DNA from: Halorientalis sp.
GTDB taxonomy: Archaea; Halobacteriota; Halobacteria; Halobacteriales; Haloarculaceae
Reading direction: 5' to 3'
Assembly: GCF_028275115.1 (NCBI RefSeq)
Contig: NZ_JAQCNH010000052.1
Location: forward strand, 1 to 47,825
Length of the DNA stretch: 47,825 bases
The position numbers and the translations under genes were made by a program. Of the stretch, positions 33,429 through 42,448 are shown one piece after another (the first letter of the stretch is position 1; the number at the start of each line of letters is the position of its first letter). A model generated the notes under the pieces. The model did no database searches. It was not told the origin of the DNA and was given only the letters and a program-made list of their open reading frames with translations.

Positions 33429-33581
33429 ATGGGTAAGAAGTCGAAAGCCAAGAAAAAGCGTCTCGCAAAGAAGGACCGACAGAATAGCCGAATTCCGGCG
33501 TGGGTCATGCTCAAAACGGACCGCGAGGTCCAGCGCAACCCGCAGCGTCGCAGTTGGCGTAGCAGCGACACCGACGAATAA
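33429..33581 (+). CDS. rpl39e: 50S ribosomal protein L39e
   Basis: The 50-residue, very basic protein starts [20 protein letters not shown] and contains [12 protein letters not shown] and HRRWRRSD-like [11 protein letters not shown], all diagnostic of L39e, which lies in the large-subunit exit tunnel. Its basic charge stands out among the acidic proteins of this genome. Its TAA overlaps the rpl31e ATG by one base (TAATG), so translation is coupled. It is the first gene of the L39e-L31e-aIF6 operon, as in other archaea. Confidence 0.97.
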   Translation: MGKKSKAKKKRLAKKDRQNSRIPAWVMLKTDREVQRNPQRRSWRSSDTDE

Positions 33582-33856
33582 TGAGCGCGAGTGACTTCGA
33601 GGAGCGGGTCGTCACCGTTCCGCTTCGCGACCTGAACGCGGAACCGAAACACGAACGCGCCGGCAAGGCCATGACGCTGATCCGTGAACACCTCGCTCAG
33701 CACTTCAGCGTCGAGGGTGACGCCGTTCGGCTGGACCCCTCGATCAACGAAGCGATCTGGGAGCGCGGTCAAAAAAAGCCCCCGAGTAAGCTTCGAGTAC
33801 GGGCCGCCCGCTTCGAGGAGGAGGGCGAAGCCGTAGTCGAAGCAGAGACGGCATAG
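33581..33856 (+). CDS. rpl31e: 50S ribosomal protein L31e
   Basis: The 91-residue protein matches L31e: [20 protein letters not shown], then [14 protein letters not shown] and the closing [20 protein letters not shown] with the conserved basic loop. It has the acidic C-terminal extension usual for haloarchaeal ribosomal proteins. Its start overlaps the rpl39e stop, and the aIF6 TTG follows after two bases, so all three are coupled. Confidence 0.97.
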   Translation: MSASDFEERVVTVPLRDLNAEPKHERAGKAMTLIREHLAQHFSVEGDAVRLDPSINEAIWERGQKKPPSKLRVRAARFEEEGEAVVEAETA

Positions 33857-33858
33857 CT

Positions 33859-34521
33859 TTGCTTCGCGCGGCCTTTGCCGGCTCGGCATACGTCGGCGTC
33901 TTCGCTCGGGCCACCGACGACTGTCTGCTCGTCCGCCCCGACGCCGACGACGACCGCTGTGAGAGTCTCGCCGACGAACTCGAGGTCCCGGCCGTCCCGA
34001 CGACGGTCGGTGGTTCGGGGACCGTCGGCGCGCTGGCGACCGGCAACGAAAACGGTCTGCTGGTCAGCGGCCGCGCTACCGACCGCGAACGCGAGACCAT
34101 CGAAGACGCCGTCGCCCTACCGGTCACCGCACTCCCGGGCCGGATTACCGCTGCCGGGAACGTCGTCCTGGCTAACGACACCGGAGCGTACCTCCACCCG
34201 GACCTCTCCCGCGAGGCCGTCCAGACGGTCAAAACAGCCCTCGACGTCCCCGTCGAACGCGGCACACTGGCCGGCGTTCGGACCGTCGGCACCGCCGCTG
34301 TCGCCACGAACCGGGGCGTCCTCTGTCACCCAAAGACCACCGACGAGGAACTGGATTTCCTCGAAGACCTGCTCGACGTGCCTGCCGACATCGGCACCAT
34401 CAACTACGGCGGACCGTTGGTGGGTTCGGGCCTGCTCGCCAACGAGAACGGTTACGTGGTGGGCGAAGACACCACGGGGCCTGAACTGGGCCGGATCGAG
34501 GACGCCCTGGGCTACATCTGA
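33859..34521 (+). CDS. eif6: Translation initiation factor aIF-6
   Basis: The 220-residue anti-association factor binds the 50S subunit and blocks premature joining to 30S. The five-fold pseudosymmetric repeat is visible as recurring VG/[14 protein letters not shown] motifs: [53 protein letters not shown] and [16 protein letters not shown]. It uses a TTG start two bases after the rpl31e stop; no ATG is available before the conserved [11 protein letters not shown]. In many haloarchaea L18Ae (LX) and prefoldin alpha genes follow, but here they are absent. Confidence 0.96.
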   Translation: MLRAAFAGSAYVGVFARATDDCLLVRPDADDDRCESLADELEVPAVPTTVGGSGTVGALATGNENGLLVSGRATDRERETIEDAVALPVTALPGRITAAGNVVLANDTGAYLHPDLSREAVQTVKTALDVPVERGTLAGVRTVGTAAVATNRGVLCHPKTTDEELDFLEDLLDVPADIGTINYGGPLVGSGLLANENGYVVGEDTTGPELGRIEDALGYI

Positions 34522-34545
34522 CGGCGGTCGCTCCCTGGACCTGTC

Positions 34546-34764
34546 TCAGAACCGTTGTTTCTCGACGGTCTCGCGGATTTCGTCGGCCCGCTCGACGCCC
34601 GCCGCCATCGGGCCGAACGGTTCGTCGAGCGTCGCCGAAAGCGCCGCCTCCGCACGGTCGACGGCCGCCTCGTCGCCTTTCTCGTCCCTGAGGCCCTCGA
34701 ACGCTGCCGTCACCGCCTCGTCTGTGGCCCCCGATCGCTCGCCACGACCGAAAACCGCTGTCAC
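34546..34764 (-). CDS. Small helical acidic protein of unknown function
   Basis: The 72-residue protein (MTAVFGRGERSGATDEAVTA...) is predicted almost wholly helical, with a Gly/Pro-containing hinge (DEPFGPMAAGVERADEIRE). It starts with GTG, and TTTTAAGT lies about 14-20 bases upstream as a promoter. It is convergent with eif6, 24 bases away. The frame has haloarchaeal codon bias and composition. No family is recognised with certainty. Confidence 0.55.
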   Translation of the reverse strand: MTAVFGRGERSGATDEAVTAAFEGLRDEKGDEAAVDRAEAALSATLDEPFGPMAAGVERADEIRETVEKQRF

Positions 34765-34936
34765 CTGTCACTTAAAATAAATGGAGCGGCGTATATTTGG
34801 GTCTCAGGCTGTTGTGCGTGTGGCATCAATTATCATCCGCGATAGCCCCGCCAGCGTCTATCGCCGTTCTGGTACGTTCGCCAGCGGCCGACGGGGCAGA
34901 CGACGCAACCCGAACGCTCGCACGACTCTGTGAACG

Positions 34937-34944
34937 TTTTATAT
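34937..34944 (+). promoter_or_regulatory. TATA box of the liv operon
   Basis: TTTTATAT lies 21-28 bases before the ATG of livH. It would give a leaderless transcript covering livHMGF. Confidence 0.5.
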
Positions 34945-34964
34945 CTCGCGGTATATGCGACAGT

Positions 34965-36061
34965 ATGGCCACAGGTACAGATACAAGTTCACTCGCCGCG
35001 TTCGTCCGTGAGCGGCCGTTCGGTATCGCTCTCGCCGTCCTCGTCGCCGTCCTCTTTGTCGACCTGTTCCGCAAACTTGGGGCCGGTGGGATCACCGTTG
35101 CCGACCTCGCCGGGTTCCTCAAAGACGGCACCGTGCTGGGACTGTCGCTCGGCCTCGCGGGAATCGGCTTGGCGATGACGTACAGTATCCTCAACTTCGC
35201 CAACTTCGCACACGGCGACTACATCACTATCGGCGGCGTGGCTGGCTGGATCGCTACGTTCCTCGTCAGCGGACTCGGCTCGGCCGAGTTGGAATCGCTC
35301 GCGCTGTTGACGGCGTCGTCGCGGACCCTCGGGGTCAGTGTCGCGACGGCGCCGGTCGCCATCGTCGTCGGACTACTCGTCGCGGTGGTTCTGACCGCCG
35401 CGATGGCGCTTTTGATCGACCGGCTGGTGTTCCGGCCGATGCGCGGCCAGCGCGGAATCTCTCTCCTCATCGCCAGCGTCGGGGTCGCGCTCGCGGTGCG
35501 ATACCTGCTGGTGTTCACGCTCCAAAGCGGACCTCGCGGGCTGACCGCCGGTCCGGCGACGCCCTCGTGGGACCTCGCGGTCGGTAGCGGGACGGTGACG
35601 GTCACCGCACACGAACTCACGCTGGCCGCGCTGGCGGTGGCACTGATGCTCGGGACGCATGTCCTCCTGCGATACACGACATTCGGCACTGCCATGCGTG
35701 CCATGGCCGACAACGAGGACCTCGCGCAGGTCAGTGGGATTCCGACAGAGCGGGTCATCCGGACCACCTGGCTGCTCGGGGCCGGCCTGACCGGCGCGGC
35801 CGGATTCCTAATCGCGCTGGAACGCGGCGCGCTCACGACCAGTTTCGGGTGGCAACTGCTCCTGCTCGTGTTCGCGGCGGTCATCCTCGGTGGCATCGGC
35901 TCTGTCTACGGCGCGATGGTCGGCGGACTCGTGATCGGGCTCGCGAGTCGGCTCTCGCTCGTGTGGCTCCCCGAGAGCTTCATCATCGTGGCGGCGTTCG
36001 TCGTGATGATCGTCATCCTACTGGTGCGCCCGGAGGGACTGCTCGGAGGTGTGACGACCGT

Positions 36062-36065
<4 letters not shown>
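34965..36065 (+). CDS. livH: Branched-chain amino acid-type ABC permease, LivH
   Basis: The 366-residue membrane permease has about eight to nine helices. The LivH signature AMTYSILNFANFAHGDYITIGG is clear, as is the EAA-like loop FGTAMRAMADNEDLAQVSGI that docks with the ATPase, and the closing VRPEGLLGG. A roughly 60-residue loop-helix insertion (GSAELESLALLTASSRTLGV) lengthens it relative to E. coli LivH. The ATG at 34965 was chosen by the TATA spacing. Its end overlaps livM by four bases (ATGA). Substrate: branched-chain amino acids, or the urea/amide substrates served by related systems. Confidence 0.93.
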
Positions 36066-37371
<1,306 letters not shown>

Positions 37372-37375
<4 letters not shown>

Positions 37376-38217
37376 CGACCCCCTCCACGGACACCGACGA
37401 AGCGGCCACCAGTCGGCCGGCCGCGGCCACAGAGGACGGCACCACTGGCGCGCCGCTGTTACAGGTCCGGAACCTTCGGAAGTCTTTCGGCGGAATCACG
37501 GCCGTCGACGGCGCGACGTTCGACGTCGACCGCGGCACGATTACCGGCCTCATCGGACCCAACGGTGCGGGCAAATCGACCACCTTCGACCTCGTCACGG
37601 GGGTGCAGACGCCCGACAGCGGGCAGGTGATTTTCGACGGCACCGACACCACCGGTTGGCGACCCCACCGATCGGCCAACCGTGGGCTCGTCCGGACCTT
37701 CCAGATTGCCCGCGAACTCGACGAGATGACCGTACTGGAGAACGCGATGCTCGCTCCGCGAGGCCAGCTCGGCGAGCAACTCTGGCGAGCAGTGCTCCCC
37801 GGGGTCCGTGACGAGGTGGTCAAGCAGGAAGAGCGGCTGCGCGAGCAGGCCTGGGAGACGCTGGAGTTCCTCGAACTCGACCACCTCGCCGAGGAGTACG
37901 CCGGCGGGCTCTCGGGCGGCCAGCGCAAACTCCTGGAACTGGCTCGAGTCCTGATGCTCGAACCGGAGATGATTCTGCTCGACGAGCCACTGGCCGGCGT
38001 CAACCCGACCCTCGAGACGAAACTGCTCGAACGCCTCCACGCCCTGCGGGACGACGGCTACACCTTCCTGCTCGTCGAACACGACATGGACGTCATCATG
38101 AACCACTGTGAACCGGTAATCGTCCTCCACCAGGGGTCGGTCCTGGTCGAGGGACCGCCGGAGCAGGTCAAAAGCGACGACCGCGTGCTGGAGGCGTACC
38201 TCGGGGAGGACGTCTGA
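37372..38217 (+). CDS. livG: ABC transporter ATP-binding protein, LivG
   Basis: The 281-residue ATPase has a 25-residue disordered start and then the ABC domain: Walker A GPNGAGKST, Q-loop within VRTFQIARELDEMTV, signature LSGGQRKLLELARVL, Walker B MILLDEPLAGV and the switch His in LLVEHDMDVIMN. The NPT after LAGV and the LivG-type extra segment (NRGLVRTFQ) separate it from LivF. It energises uptake together with LivF. The ATG overlaps the livM stop; livF begins one base after its own stop. Confidence 0.95.
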
Positions 38218-38218
38218 G

Positions 38219-38923
38219 ATGGCGCTCCTCGAAATCCGCGACCTGGACGCCGGCTACGGCGACCTGCAGATTCTCGACGGGGTCGACATGGACGTCGGGG
38301 ACGAGGAGTACGTCTCCATCGTCGGGCCCAACGGAGCCGGCAAATCCACCGTGATGAAGTCGGTTTTTGGACTGACGACCTACATGGGGGGCACGGTCCG
38401 GTTCGACGGCCAGGAAATAAGCCGACTCGGCCCGTCCGAAATCATCACTCGCGGACTCAGTTACGTGCCCCAGAACGAGAACGTCTTCGCCGGGCTGACG
38501 GTCCGGGAGAATCTGCAGATGGGGGCCTACACCCTCGACGGCGTCCCCGAGTCACGGGTCGAAGCGGTGTTCGAGCGATTCCCGATTCTCGAAGAACGCC
38601 AGAGCCAGCGGGCGGGGTCGCTGTCGGGTGGCCAACAGCAGATGCTCGCGATGGGCCGGGCGCTGATGCTCGACCCCGCCCTCCTCTTGCTCGACGAACC
38701 AAGCGCGGGGCTCGCGCCGGACCTGGTCGACGACATGTTCGACCGCATCGACGGAATCAACGGCGCGGGCACGGCCGTGCTAATCGTCGAACAAAACGCG
38801 AAAGAGGCGCTCCGTCGGTGTGACCGCGGCTACGTGCTAGTCCAGGGCGAGAACCGCCACGAGGACACCGGTCGCGCCCTGCTGAACGACGAGCAGGTCC
38901 GGGCGGACTTCCTCGGCGGGTAA
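38219..38923 (+). CDS. livF: ABC transporter ATP-binding protein, LivF
   Basis: The 234-residue ATPase is the shorter of the pair: Walker A GPNGAGKSTVMKSVFG, Q-loop LSYVPQNENVFAGLTVREN, signature LSGGQQQMLAMGRALM, Walker B LLLLDEPSAGLAP and VLIVEQNAKEAL, where the switch position is Gln as in most LivF proteins. It is the last gene of the operon and ends six bases before the stop of the convergent livK. Confidence 0.95.
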   Translation: MALLEIRDLDAGYGDLQILDGVDMDVGDEEYVSIVGPNGAGKSTVMKSVFGLTTYMGGTVRFDGQEISRLGPSEIITRGLSYVPQNENVFAGLTVRENLQMGAYTLDGVPESRVEAVFERFPILEERQSQRAGSLSGGQQQMLAMGRALMLDPALLLLDEPSAGLAPDLVDDMFDRIDGINGAGTAVLIVEQNAKEALRRCDRGYVLVQGENRHEDTGRALLNDEQVRADFLGG

Positions 38924-38929
38924 CCCGTT

Positions 38930-40162
38930 TCAGGGCGTGATAGTCTCGACCGTCTCGACGCCCGAATCGGTGAACTCGAAGTACTCGTAACTCGCCGCCG
39001 CCAGGTCGCCGGCGTCGTCGAACGCGACCGGCCCGGAGACGCCCTGATAGTTGATTGCGTCGCCGTTGGCGGCCATCTCGATCCCCTCGACGAGGTTCGA
39101 CGGGGTGACCTCGGAGCCGTCGCCCTGTGCGACCGCACGCATGTTGTCCCGGACCGCCGACCCGGTGTTCTCGCCGGCGGCGGCGTTCGCCAGTACCAGG
39201 ACGGCTGCCGCGTCGTAGGACTGCCGGGTGAACGGCTTCCCCGCCGGGTCCGAATCGTAGGTGTTCTGATACTGCTCGGAGAAGAAATCCACGCCGGGCC
39301 CTTCTCCCAGCGGCGCGGTCCCGGTGACGTTGCTCATGCTGCGCCCGACATTGTCCGGGAGGTCGCCCGACTGGAGGCCATCGGAGACGAGGATGTCCCG
39401 GTCGGCGCTGTAATCGGTGTAGTAGTCCCGGAAGATGGTGACGCCGCTGGCGGGATACCCGACCACCACCAGCACGTCGGGGTCGTCGCCTAGCGCTTGG
39501 CTCAACTGTGAACTGTAGGAGTTCTGCGCCTCCGAGAACGACACCGACGCGCTGACGCTCCCGCCGTACTCGCTCTCGAAGGCATCGGCGAACCCGGCCG
39601 AAAGCCCGTTTCCGTACGCGTTGTTGAGGTACAGCGTCGCCGCGGTGCTGTGGCCCTGCCGCTCCGCGGCAATCTGGGCCAGCACCTGTCCCTGAAGCGC
39701 GTCCGTCGGCGGTGTCCGGAAGAAGTAGTCGTCGTCCTCGAGTGTCGTGAAGTCGGGTGCGGTGCTAGCCGGCGAACACATCGTGACTCCGTTGGGAATC
39801 GCGACCTGGTTCGCCACCTGTAGGCTGACCTCGGAACTGAGCGCCCCGCAGATCATCGGATACCCCCCGTTGACTAGCGCGTTGCCACCGCTGACGCCTT
39901 GGCTCGCAGCCGTCGCCGTGTCCTCGAACTGCACGTCGACCTCGAAATCCGTGTCGGCGTCGTTGACCTGCTGCGGGACCACCTGCGCCGCGTTACGGAT
40001 CGGCGGCCCCAGGTCTTCCAGCCCGCCCGTGACGCCCATCAACAGCCCCATTCTGATCGTGCGGCCGCTTCCACCGCCGCCGCCTGTGCACCCAGCCAGG
40101 CCAGCGACACCGGCTGCAGTGATTCCGCCGAGCACCTCCCGTCTGCGTAGCCGATTTCTCAT
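38930..40162 (-). CDS. livK: Branched-chain amino acid-type ABC substrate-binding lipoprotein
   Basis: The 410-residue protein has a Tat-like signal (RRREVLGGITAAG) and lipobox LAGC with Cys25, so it is anchored to the outer face of the membrane. The periplasmic-binding fold type I is visible: IRMGLLMGVTGGLEDLGPPI at the ligand-binding start, GALSSEVSLQVANQV, LYLNNAYGNGLSAGF and the YDAAAVLVLANAA hinge region. It is encoded convergently to livHMGF rather than within that operon, and has its own strong promoter, so it can be made in excess over the membrane components. Confidence 0.93.
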   Translation of the reverse strand: MRNRLRRREVLGGITAAGVAGLAGCTGGGGGSGRTIRMGLLMGVTGGLEDLGPPIRNAAQVVPQQVNDADTDFEVDVQFEDTATAASQGVSGGNALVNGGYPMICGALSSEVSLQVANQVAIPNGVTMCSPASTAPDFTTLEDDDYFFRTPPTDALQGQVLAQIAAERQGHSTAATLYLNNAYGNGLSAGFADAFESEYGGSVSASVSFSEAQNSYSSQLSQALGDDPDVLVVVGYPASGVTIFRDYYTDYSADRDILVSDGLQSGDLPDNVGRSMSNVTGTAPLGEGPGVDFFSEQYQNTYDSDPAGKPFTRQSYDAAAVLVLANAAAGENTGSAVRDNMRAVAQGDGSEVTPSNLVEGIEMAANGDAINYQGVSGPVAFDDAGDLAAASYEYFEFTDSGVETVETITP

Positions 40163-40185
40163 ACGTGGGTGATATTACCTCTCTT

Positions 40186-40196
40186 GATATATATAC
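40186..40196 (-). promoter_or_regulatory. TATA box of livK
   Basis: GTATATATATC on the minus strand lies 24-34 bases before the livK ATG. A purine-rich GAGAGGTAAT between them could act as a ribosome binding site if the transcript has a leader. Confidence 0.55.
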
Positions 40197-40238
40197 TGTT
40201 GTGTTGTCAATGGTGCTCACACCCGTCACCGCTGCCGG

Positions 40239-40709
40239 TCAGTCCGTCACTGGGACCGGTTTCGCGTCGGCCAACTCGACCAGTCGGTCGGGGTCGATAG
40301 GAAACACCGTCTGTGGCGTGCCTGCGGCCGCCCACACTTTCCCGTGGTCGAGCAGCGTCTCGTCGACGTACGCCGGGAGGTCCGAGTCGTGACAGAACGG
40401 CGGGACGCCGCCAATCCCGTAGCCTGTCGCCGCCCGGACGCGGTCGGGGTCGGCCATCTCTACTTCCGTGACATCGACCTCGGCCGCGAGATGTGCCTCG
40501 TCCACGCGGTTGGCACCACTGGTGACGACAATGACCGGTTCATCCTCCGTAGCGAACACGAGTCCGCTGGCAATCTGCGCTAGGTCACACCCGACCGCGT
40601 CGGCCGCGTCGGCGGCCGTCTTCGTCCCCTCGTCGAACTCGTGGACGTCGATCTCGATACCGTAGCGGTCTGCGGCTTCCGCCCTGAACTCCTCGGCGCG
40701 CGGATGCAT
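40239..40709 (-). CDS. YbaK/ProX-type aminoacyl-tRNA deacylase
   Basis: The 156-residue single-domain editing protein matches the YbaK/prolyl-tRNA-synthetase-associated family. EGTKTAADAADAVGCDLAQIASGLVF holds the conserved substrate-pocket helix with Lys (consensus KT-x-x-AA-x-x-LG), IVVTSGANRVDEAHLA is the following strand-helix, and TGYGIGGVPPFCHD is the GxxPPFG-type loop. Such proteins remove mischarged amino acids from tRNA-Pro and others. The ATG at 40709 was chosen because MHPRAEEF is a usual start. It lies downstream of nothing on its strand and is 24 bases... short of the livK promoter region, so it is probably monocistronic. Confidence 0.87.
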   Translation of the reverse strand: MHPRAEEFRAEAADRYGIEIDVHEFDEGTKTAADAADAVGCDLAQIASGLVFATEDEPVIVVTSGANRVDEAHLAAEVDVTEVEMADPDRVRAATGYGIGGVPPFCHDSDLPAYVDETLLDHGKVWAAAGTPQTVFPIDPDRLVELADAKPVPVTD

Positions 40710-40885
40710 ATGCCGTCTGAACGGTCGGTGGGACAAAAACACACGGGGCCGTGTGCCACTGCAGACGCCGCGCAGCCAATCCCGCGACACCGAGGCCGAT
40801 TGGGTTGTGGCTACGGCCCCCGACTTCGTTTTATAACGGTCGACCAACAGGTCAGTTCAACTCACCGGCACGAGTGCGACGAGGT

Positions 40886-41251
40886 GTGTCTCAGTTTCAC
40901 CCCGACGAACTCGCCGAACGGCGTGCCAACCACCAGGCGGTCACACAGGACGTAAACGACGTTGGCCTAAAGCGGGTCGAGACCCTCGACGAGGTCGCTG
41001 TCGTGGTCACGGTGTCACCGCCGGAATCACAGACAGAACCGTACGGACAGGAACTGAGCGAACTGAAAGAGGCGGGCGAGGACGACGACCTGCTCGGGGA
41101 GTCGAGGCAGGAACACCAGCGGCGGCAACTCGCCGAACGAGCGACGGACGTCCGCGAGGCGGACGGTGAGACCCGACATCGCTCGACGAGCTATGACCAC
41201 CACCGTGCAGTTCCGACGGTGAATGTGGCCGATTCGTGCACCAACTCCTGA
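40886..41251 (+). CDS. Highly charged protein of unknown function next to tRNA scar region
   Basis: The 121-residue frame from a GTG (MSQFHPDELAERRANHQAVTQ...) has good codon bias in its first two thirds: LKRVETLDEVAVVVTVSPPE and KEAGEDDDLLGESRQEHQRRQ. The composition is rich in Glu, Asp, Arg and Gln, and it is probably partly helical and partly disordered. No motif is recognised. It lies on the 3' side of the tRNA-Arg gene beside the extra tRNA ends, so it could be cargo left by an integrated element, but its composition is not foreign. Confidence 0.45.
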   Translation: MSQFHPDELAERRANHQAVTQDVNDVGLKRVETLDEVAVVVTVSPPESQTEPYGQELSELKEAGEDDDLLGESRQEHQRRQLAERATDVREADGETRHRSTSYDHHRAVPTVNVADSCTNS

Positions 41252-41265
41252 CGGCCACCGCCAGC

Positions 41266-41313
41266 GAGTTTCTCCCCACGTTTTCTTGAGGGGTGGTGAC
41301 GGCTTCGCCGTCA
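41266..41313 (+). terminator. T-run and hairpin module after the charged ORF
   Basis: GAGTTTCTCCCCACGTTTTC (41266-41285) is followed by TGACGGC-TTC-GCCGTCA (41297-41313), a perfect 7-base-pair hairpin with a 3-base loop. The layout matches the module at 33308-33357, which also carries GAGC-TTTTT, CCCACGTTTTTC and then a hairpin. Confidence 0.45.
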
Positions 41314-41333
41314 TCCGACGAACTGAAAAGCGG

Positions 41334-41356
41334 ACGGGCACGGTGGGATTCGAACC
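41334..41356 (-). repeat. Extra copy 1 of the tRNA-Arg 3' end
   Basis: ACGGGCACGGTGGGATTCGAACC differs at one base (C for T) from the 3' end of the tRNA at 41569-41591. It ends within the T-loop. Such partial tRNA ends are typical of attachment sites left by integrases that target tRNA genes. Confidence 0.65.
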
Positions 41357-41424
41357 GGAGGAAGACGGTCGGTTTCGCTCCGCTCGACCGCTGTGACTTC
41401 CAGGGTTCAAATCCCCTGCGTGCC
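41337..41424. repeat. Long imperfect hairpin built from tRNA T-arm sequence
   Basis: Four nested pairings occur: 41337-41342 with 41419-41424 (6), 41345-41356 with 41404-41415 (11 of 12), 41360-41364 with 41397-41401 (5) and 41366-41371 with 41385-41390 (6). That is 28 pairs in 88 bases around a 13-base loop. Both arms contain T-arm-like GGTTCRAATCCC and acceptor-like CGTGCC. Confidence 0.65.
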
Positions 41425-41459
41425 GGTTCGGTCGTCGCTGCGTTCCTCCCTGCACGGGA

Positions 41460-41482
41460 ACGGGCACGGTGGGATTTGAACC
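41460..41482 (-). repeat. Extra copy 2 of the tRNA-Arg 3' end
   Basis: This 23-base copy is identical to 41569-41591 of the intact tRNA gene. Beyond the copied part the sequence departs from the tRNA, so only the 3' end was duplicated. Confidence 0.7.
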
Positions 41483-41535
41483 ACGCCCAGATGTGCTCGC
41501 TCCGCTGCGCGCGTCTGGTCTACCACAAATCCCAC
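41469..41535. repeat. Second hairpin built from tRNA T-arm sequence
   Basis: GTGGGATTTG (41469-41478) pairs perfectly with CAAATCCCAC (41526-41535), and inside it CCAGA (41487-41491) pairs with TCTGG (41514-41518). The loop contains CTCGCTCCGCTG, resembling the TTCGCTCCGCTC loop of the first hairpin. Confidence 0.6.
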
Positions 41536-41569
41536 GCAGCCGTCACTGCTCACTGCCGTTCGCAGATGA

Positions 41570-41676
41570 CGGGCACGGTGGGATTTGAACCCACGACCGT
41601 CGGATATCTTCCGTCGGCAACGAGTGCTGCCGTCGTTAGAAGTCCGACGCTCTGGTCCGGACTGAGCTACGTGCCC
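41570..41676 (-). tRNA. tRNA-Arg (anticodon TCT) with a 31-base intron
   Basis: On the minus strand the acceptor GGGCACG (from 41676) pairs with CGTGCCC at the 3' end, followed by discriminator G at 41570. The D-arm GCTC...GAGC, anticodon stem TCGGA/TCCGA, loop CTTCTA-A and T-arm GTGGG-TTCAAAT-CCCAC are all intact. The anticodon TCT reads AGA/AGG arginine codons. An intron of about 31 bases (41606-41636) interrupts the loop after position 37, the canonical archaeal site; its core CGGCA...TGCCG can form the inner helix of a bulge-helix-bulge splicing motif. CCA is not encoded. Confidence 0.92.
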
Positions 41677-41700
41677 TCGTTCCTGGTTCTGCCGCGATAG

Positions 41701-41708
41701 ATAAAAAG
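41701..41708 (-). promoter_or_regulatory. TATA box of the tRNA-Arg gene
   Basis: CTTTTTAT on the minus strand stands 25-32 bases before the tRNA 5' end, the right spacing for transcription to begin at or just before the mature end. Confidence 0.5.
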
Positions 41709-41893
41709 AACCCCGGTTTCGGGGACGAGTGTCCACTGGAACACCCCGAAGACACAGCCACGCGTGACAGGCTACGGGGTGGGACTGAAACGGATCGGGT
41801 GCTGTCGGATCGGGCCGTGCGGACTCACCAGCGTGCCAGTGACGACACCTGCCAGTCACAGCGCTTAAGCGCGCCTCGGGACTACCGATTCCA

Positions 41894-42448
41894 ATGACCG
41901 TTATCGGGACAGTCGGCCTCCCGGGCAGTGGGAAAGGCGAGGCGGCGGCGGTCGCCCGCGAAATGGGCGTGCCGGTCGTGACGATGGGCGACGTGATCCG
42001 TCGGGAGTGTCGGAACCGCGGGCTGGACCCGGCCAGTCACCACGGCGATATCGCCACGACGCTCCGTGAGGAGAACGGCCCAGCGGCCATCGCCGAGCGG
42101 TCGCTCCCCCTTATCGAGGAGCGACTGGACGACGCGGACACCGTCCTCGTCGACGGCCTGCGGTCGGACGTGGAACTCGACGCCTTCCGCGACCGGTTCG
42201 GCGACGACTTCCATCTCGTCAGTATCGAAGCGCCGTTCGAGGTCCGCCGCGAGCGGGTTACCGACCGCGGGCGCGACGACACGACGGACGGCGAGAGCCT
42301 CCGGAAGCGCGACGAGCGTGAACTCGGCTTCGGGATGGAGACGGCCATGGAGCGGGCCGACGTGACCATCGAGAACACCGACACCCTCGACCGGTTCCGT
42401 GGGCGGATTCGAGCGGTCTTCGACGAGGGACCGGAGGCGGTTCGATGA
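41894..42448 (+). CDS. UPF0200 family P-loop kinase-like protein
   Basis: The 184-residue protein has a Walker A GLPGSGKGE at residue 8 and the nucleotide-kinase-like order VPVVTMGDVIRREC, DGLRSDVELDAFRDRF and RERVTDRGRDDTTD (lid-like Arg-rich segment). This matches the archaeal UPF0200 family, related to dephospho-CoA and adenylate kinases. Its substrate is unknown. It heads a three-gene operon, overlapping UPF0201 by four bases, a pairing that recurs in haloarchaea and suggests a joint function. Confidence 0.88.
   Translation: MTVIGTVGLPGSGKGEAAAVAREMGVPVVTMGDVIRRECRNRGLDPASHHGDIATTLREENGPAAIAERSLPLIEERLDDADTVLVDGLRSDVELDAFRDRFGDDFHLVSIEAPFEVRRERVTDRGRDDTTDGESLRKRDERELGFGMETAMERADVTIENTDTLDRFRGRIRAVFDEGPEAVR

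Noticed and set aside
41334..41535. Two additional tRNA genes or a CRISPR array
   Set aside because: Only the 3' end of a tRNA is present in each unit, with no D-arm or anticodon arm, and the spacing and palindromes do not resemble CRISPR repeats.
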